Source: JACJXF01 sp964349045 (GTDB lineage: Bacteria > Bacteroidota > Bacteroidia > Bacteroidales > GCA-2748055). Taken from it: 64,000 nucleotides of DNA. This document shows positions 59,876 to 64,000 of the stretch, piece by piece (position 1 is the first letter of the stretch; each line of letters begins with the position of its first letter). Position numbers and translations under genes: made by a program. Under the pieces are notes generated by a model. That model was not told the DNA's origin. It ran no database searches and worked only from the letters and a program-made list of their open reading frames with translations. The stretch lies in NCBI GenBank assembly GCA_964349045.1, contig CAYGFI010000002.1, positions 41,991 to 105,990 of the forward strand. The letters run 5' to 3'.

Positions 59876-61244
59876 TTTCGCGAACATAATTATAGGTCTC
59901 TTTCCCGCGACAATAGCCGTTATGCACTATAGGGTCATTATAGTATTCAGGCTGTGACTTATTCAACAGGTACGTTTCGACATTATTTTCCCACAAATCC
60001 GGATCTCCACCATATTTCACGGTCAGATTAATGGCATCCCGTACATGTCCATATCCTATATTATAAGAAGCCAGTACAAATTTAGCCCTTTCATGGGGGT
60101 CCTGAATCTCATTTATAAATCGCTTTTCAAGTTTTTCAACCAGTCTAATACCTGCTTTGATCTGTGCTTCAGGAGATGATTTTTGGCTAACCCCCAGTTT
60201 TTGGGCTGTTTGTGGCATAAGTTGCATAATACCGAAGGCTCCTGCCCATGACGTTACGTTAGGATTAAATCTAGATTCCTGGTATATCATAGATGCGAGA
60301 AGACGCCAGTCCCATCCTATTTTCTCTGCTTCTGTTTTAATAATCTGGTCATATCTTGACATTTTACCGGTTTCCGGATAATAGTAATCACTTTTAACGA
60401 TAAACGCAGATCTTTCGCTATTGAAGTACTTATTATAAATAACAGCATATTTACTGGATTTCCTGAAAATATGCAGCCAGGTATCAATCTCCTTTTTAAG
60501 TTCAACGGAACCTTTTCTTACAGCCCATGCCTGATTTTGAGAAAATGAAATGGCCGTTTCAATATCAATTTCCGGATAATAGGTTTTATTTACCTGAGCC
60601 AGGTTCTGGTCAGCGATGGTAAATTCTATGTCTCCATTCGCTACCATTTTTATCAGTTGCTCAGTTTCGGTAGGGACTTCAATGATTTCAATATCCTCGC
60701 CAATTTCGTCCTGAAGATTCTGAAGTCTTGCAGAATAGGAAGAGTTCTGTCGCACATAAATGGTTTTTCCCGCGAGATCAATGGGATTACGTATCAGGTT
60801 AATATTTTCTGATTTAGATGGATTATTTTTCCGTTGAACCAAAACCTGAGAGGTTTGGCTATGAGGTATAGTAAAATCGACCCATTCCCGTCGTGAATTT
60901 GTAACCGTAAGGTTGGAAGCAATAATATCAAAATCACCGCTGATAAGATTTTCAAAGTTAGCTGCTACATCGTTATTAGCTTTTAATTCGAGTTTTATGT
61001 TCAGATACGCTGTAAGTTCACGGAGCATTTCATATTGAAATCCCATGGGTTGACCCCGGTAAATAAAATAATTTATCGAATTATAATCAGTAACAACCGT
61101 CAGTTTTCCTTTTTCCCTGATTTGAGTCAGATCGATAGTCTGAGCTTCAACGATCTTTGGGCTTACCTCGTCCGTTTTACAGGAATACGATCCCGGAATT
61201 ATCGAAATTAAAAATAAGGAAATAATATATATAAAAATTTTCAT
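59811..61244 (-). CDS. MltF-like membrane-bound lytic transglycosylase
   Basis: About 477 residues from the Met at 61244, which begins a lipoprotein-like signal (FLISIIPGSYSCKTDE). The N-terminal part is a family 3 solute-binding domain (about 40-280: GKLTVVTDYNSINYFIYRG, FENLISGDFDIIASNLTVT, QAWAVRKGS). The C-terminal part is an SLT lytic transglycosylase domain with MIYQESRFNPNVTSWAGAFG (catalytic Glu about 325), IMQLMPQTAQKLG and ASYNIGYGHVRDA. MltF enzymes cut the MurNAc-GlcNAc bond to 1,6-anhydroMurNAc and the binding domain tunes activity. It is probably attached to the outer membrane. Its coding end overlaps the Nudix gene by 65 bases. A consensus promoter lies about 280 bases upstream. 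Confidence 0.92.
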   Translation of the reverse strand: MKIFIYIISLFLISIIPGSYSCKTDEVSPKIVEAQTIDLTQIREKGKLTVVTDYNSINYFIYRGQPMGFQYEMLRELTAYLNIKLELKANNDVAANFENLISGDFDIIASNLTVTNSRREWVDFTIPHSQTSQVLVQRKNNPSKSENINLIRNPIDLAGKTIYVRQNSSYSARLQNLQDEIGEDIEIIEVPTETEQLIKMVANGDIEFTIADQNLAQVNKTYYPEIDIETAISFSQNQAWAVRKGSVELKKEIDTWLHIFRKSSKYAVIYNKYFNSERSAFIVKSDYYYPETGKMSRYDQIIKTEAEKIGWDWRLLASMIYQESRFNPNVTSWAGAFGIMQLMPQTAQKLGVSQKSSPEAQIKAGIRLVEKLEKRFINEIQDPHERAKFVLASYNIGYGHVRDAINLTVKYGGDPDLWENNVETYLLNKSQPEYYNDPIVHNGYCRGKETYNYVREIMYRYDHYLNIEFVDIAQNLK

Positions 61245-61277
61245 GTCAAATTCATTTAAAAAAGATAACCTTGTCAT

Positions 61278-61686
61278 TTAGTGTTCCTATCATTAACACC
61301 TGAATGATTTATTTGTTCTGACTAATTTATTTTATACCTATTGCAATGTTACGCAATATTTTTATAATTAGTAGTTAAACAGTTCATTAACAACCCGTTA
61401 AATAAATATCCCACATAATTTCTCTTCGCCAACTTATAACAAAACTCATCCAGATTGTTTTATAATTATATTCTGTAAATCTTCTGTTTTATCCAAGGCA
61501 ATGTCCAATTTTTATTACATATCATAGCAAAAATACATAGTAAATAGTTGGTGACAAAGGTGATAGACTATTATATATTAACTGTTATATAATTTTAGGT
61601 ATAATTTACATCATTAAAATTTTTTATGTCTGTCCGAATCAGATAATTTCTGATTTTATTAACCTAAGTCAATATTAGAAATTTCT
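61278..61686. other. 409-bp AT-rich intergenic region with long leader
   Basis: Lies between the porin stop and the MltF-like gene, both on the minus strand. I see no conserved open frame or RNA gene. It holds the strong promoter at 61528-61558 and then about 250 bases of unexplained sequence before the MltF-like start. Confidence 0.5.
61528..61558 (-). promoter_or_regulatory. Consensus Bacteroidetes promoter
   Basis: Minus-strand TTTG (61558-61555), exactly 19 nt, then TATTTTTG (61535-61528): a full match to the Bacteroidetes promoter. The expected transcription start is near 61521, giving the MltF-like gene a leader of about 277 bases. Confidence 0.65.
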
Positions 61687-63630
61687 TTAGTCATAAAAAG
61701 TCCAGGATAATCCGAATTTAAGTGAACCGGGATTCATTGGATATCCGTAAGTGGTGAAATAATTATACCCTGCTATTCCGGCTAAAGCATTCGTATATTT
61801 TACAAAGAAGCGCGTTCTTTTAACTTTCCAGTTAAGAAATCCGTCTAAAAACGGATATTCACCGATTCGGGCAATATCCTGTCGATAGAAGAGTCCGGTA
61901 GCCGGCATGTATGCATCAGCATAAAAACCGGAGTTAACATAAAGATCAAATCCAATCTGAAACTTCAAAACGCTTTTAAAAAAAGCATTTTCGTAGTAGC
62001 TTGTGTTTCCATAAGCCAGGAGTGGAAGTTGAAGCCATGCATCATGGTTCACCTTCTGGAGGGAAAATTTATGAATATGATTAAATCCTCCCCATCTGAA
62101 TTTCTTTTCAAAACGGAATGTGGAAACCAATATATTTTTATCTGCCTTAGCAGGAATTGCCATATTATTCATATAGATGTAATTGCCCAACAAACTTAAA
62201 CCTCCCTCTACATAAACCGTGCCATCTCCTGATATAACAGAGAGATTTGCTGAAGTGGTTGTAGTTTTTGGAAATGCTGTATTCCATTGAAAATGAGATG
62301 AGTAATACTGTTTAAGAAAAAAGTCGGGTTCAGTTGCATAAAATTTCCCAAATACTGAAACCGTTGTGCCATAATCGTTTATCTTATAATTCATGTTAAA
62401 GTCGGTCAATATGTCATTTAGCCGGTATCCCGCGAAAAAATACTCCATTTTTCCCTGGTAAGTGATGCTGCTTTTCTCGATAAAAAGGAGCATTGCATAT
62501 AAAGACATATTATTATAGCTGGTGGAGAAATCATAAGGCAGGATGGTATCTGTCACAGTTTGGCCATCAGTGAATGAAGAAGGACGGGGATAAAGGTAAC
62601 TATAACCTGCAAGCTGATGTTTGACTCCCAAAATAAAACCCGGCAGGAATTTATATTCATCACCGGAAATCTGAAATGAATTTTCCAGAATATGGTGAAA
62701 AGCGCTATCGTATGCACCTGATATATTATAGAAATTACTATCGTAGAAGCCAAGAGTATCAGTTATTGATAAATCGTCTTTATATACTCTGGTAAAGCGG
62801 TCATACCGGAGAGTATGATTAATCATAAAAGGGAGCTCTTTTTCTTTTTTAACAACAGAAGTATCAATTACAGATTTTTTGAAGCGGTAGCTTTGTGTTG
62901 TAAAGAAAGAAAGATTTTTAACGCCTGATGAAGCATTTTCAAGGTTCATACGATATGCGATCGGATCATTTGCCAGGTGGACGAGGAAAGCTGAAACATC
63001 AATAAGACCACCATTTTCCTGTGCTTTAACTCCGTTAGTTGAGATATTTCCGTAAATGCTGTAATTATCTTTGTCATAGCTTCCAAAAAAGGAAAAGCGG
63101 TTAGATTTCATTTCCTCGTTAAGGTATATTCCCCGTGATGCAATAACGTTGTATTCGACTCCAAAGTTGGTGAATTTGTTAAAATTCTGTGTATGAAGAG
63201 CTGAAATTAGCTGTTCACTGGTTTCCCTGTTACCTGCCGAAATATATGAAACTTCGGTAAAAGGACGCCGGGTGTTAAAATGTTGACGTTTATATGGATC
63301 GTGGAAATAGATCAGGTAAGGGTTGGCAAAAACGAATGGGGACCTGGTATTTCGTTGGGTAAAGATATTATTTTGAAAGGCTGAGCCAGAGTTTCCAAGG
63401 AATTGAGGGGTAAAAGACTCTTTATAGACGGGATTATAGAAATGGAAGCTGATCATTCCTGTGTCGATAGGGCTATAAAGCGCTATTTTAGAGAGCTCAT
63501 CAATTTTTTTTGCAGTAATTACTGCAGAGGTATCGGCTTTAATAAATGCAGAAGAATCTGCTTTCTGTGCAAACGAACCGGAGAAAGTCAGGATAGATAC
63601 GGCCAGGAATATGAGACTATTTCTGATCAT
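61687..63630 (-). CDS. Putative porin (Porin_10 family) of the outer membrane
   Basis: 647 residues: signal peptide (1-21, SGSFAQ), a short Ser/Thr/Lys-rich segment, then a large beta-barrel rich in alternating aromatic residues. The conserved N-terminal region with ALYSPIDTGMISFHFYNPVYKE and FANPYLIYFHDPYKRQHFNTRRPFTEVSYISAGNRE matches the Bacteroidetes putative porin family. It ends GSLKFGLSWTFYD, the expected terminal strand with aromatic C-terminus. The solute is unknown. The gene starts two bases beyond the T-tract of the rRNA operon terminator, leaving no ordinary room for a promoter. Confidence 0.88.
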   Translation of the reverse strand: MIRNSLIFLAVSILTFSGSFAQKADSSAFIKADTSAVITAKKIDELSKIALYSPIDTGMISFHFYNPVYKESFTPQFLGNSGSAFQNNIFTQRNTRSPFVFANPYLIYFHDPYKRQHFNTRRPFTEVSYISAGNRETSEQLISALHTQNFNKFTNFGVEYNVIASRGIYLNEEMKSNRFSFFGSYDKDNYSIYGNISTNGVKAQENGGLIDVSAFLVHLANDPIAYRMNLENASSGVKNLSFFTTQSYRFKKSVIDTSVVKKEKELPFMINHTLRYDRFTRVYKDDLSITDTLGFYDSNFYNISGAYDSAFHHILENSFQISGDEYKFLPGFILGVKHQLAGYSYLYPRPSSFTDGQTVTDTILPYDFSTSYNNMSLYAMLLFIEKSSITYQGKMEYFFAGYRLNDILTDFNMNYKINDYGTTVSVFGKFYATEPDFFLKQYYSSHFQWNTAFPKTTTTSANLSVISGDGTVYVEGGLSLLGNYIYMNNMAIPAKADKNILVSTFRFEKKFRWGGFNHIHKFSLQKVNHDAWLQLPLLAYGNTSYYENAFFKSVLKFQIGFDLYVNSGFYADAYMPATGLFYRQDIARIGEYPFLDGFLNWKVKRTRFFVKYTNALAGIAGYNYFTTYGYPMNPGSLKFGLSWTFYD

Positions 63631-63631
63631 G

Positions 63632-63671
63632 TAATAAAATAAAAAGAGCCCCGACCTAATGTTCGGGGCTC
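63632..63671 (-). terminator. Rho-independent terminator of the rRNA operon
   Basis: GAGCCCCGA (63646-63654) pairs with TCGGGGCTC (63663-63671); on the minus strand this GC-rich stem is followed by TTTTTATTTTATT. It lies just beyond the 5S rRNA 3' end and immediately before the porin ATG. Confidence 0.9.
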
Positions 63672-63677
63672 AGGAAA

Positions 63678-63785
63678 TTTGGCGACGACCTACTCTCCCA
63701 CAATTGCAGTACCATCGGCGCTAATGGGCTTAACTTCTCTGTTCGGGATGGTAAGAGGTGGACCCCATTGCAATAGTCACCTAAA
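63678..63785 (-). rRNA. rrf: 5S ribosomal RNA
   Basis: On the minus strand GGTGAC at the 5' end pairs with GTCGCC at the 3' end (helix I). The internal sequence has the diagnostic CCCGAACAGAGAAGTTAAG and CGCCGATGGTACTGC stretches of Bacteroidetes 5S rRNA. The length is about 108 nt; ends are estimated to within a few bases. It is the last gene of the rRNA operon. Confidence 0.95.
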
Positions 63786-63849
63786 GCTGTTTTTCCGTTG
63801 AAGCGGAATATATTTTAACATGTTGGTAAGAATTGACTTTTTAATTTGT

Positions 63850-64000
<151 letters not shown>

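Overview
The window reads as a chromosomal segment of a Bacteroidota bacterium, probably a Bacteroidales/Marinilabiliales-type polysaccharide degrader. Evidence: three proteins end in type IX secretion (T9SS) sorting domains; there is a Bacteroidetes-type putative porin and a DUF1573 lipoprotein; many exported proteins have lipoprotein-like signals; and several promoters match the Bacteroidetes sigma consensus (TTTG, 19-20 nt, TAnnTTTG). No SusC/SusD pair is present.

Layout. 1-2.6 kb: a decayed glutamine synthetase remnant at the left edge, an L,D-transpeptidase-like protein, a small outer-membrane beta-barrel and a PIN toxin/antitoxin pair with a palindromic operator. 2.7-5.7 kb: a GH95 fucosidase, a tandem palindromic repeat and a DUF3887 protein. 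5.9-21.5 kb: one gene for a secreted protein of about 5,170 residues made of FG-GAP, beta-helix, LamG, FN3 and Ig-like modules, much of it triplicated, with a T9SS tail. 22-32 kb: a GH9 enzyme, a second toxin/antitoxin pair (UPF0175/DUF3368), a YdeI-like protein, a GH35-like enzyme, valS and a GH105-like lipoprotein. 31.8-39.4 kb: two AAA_14/DUF4143 ATPases, a type-B carboxylesterase, a YhcG-type nuclease carrying palindromic inserts, and a DUF1573/aminotransferase pair. 39.5-56.5 kb: the main carbohydrate island, with GH74-like and GH5 proteins (both T9SS), a nonsense-interrupted glycosidase remnant, an SGNH esterase, GH3, a DUF5009 acyltransferase-like membrane protein, GH20, GH2 and a NamZ-like (DUF1343) protein. 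56.5-63.6 kb: a third AAA_14 ATPase, a LolC/E-type permease, a CoA-type Nudix hydrolase, an MltF-like lytic transglycosylase and a porin. 63.6-64 kb: rRNA terminator, 5S rRNA and the 3' end of 23S rRNA, transcribed leftwards.

How the genes may work together. GH74-like, GH5, GH9, GH3, GH2, GH95, GH35-like and an SGNH esterase together resemble the activities needed to take apart fucogalacto-xyloglucan or a similar plant polysaccharide: cell-surface or secreted depolymerases through T9SS, then exo-acting periplasmic enzymes. GH20, DUF5009 and NamZ point to amino-sugar or peptidoglycan recycling. The substrate is inferred from family combinations only. A recurring theme is short palindromic DNA: dispersed hairpin repeats between genes, one inserted in frame inside a nuclease gene, and inverted repeats at the 5' ends of all three DUF4143 ATPase genes.
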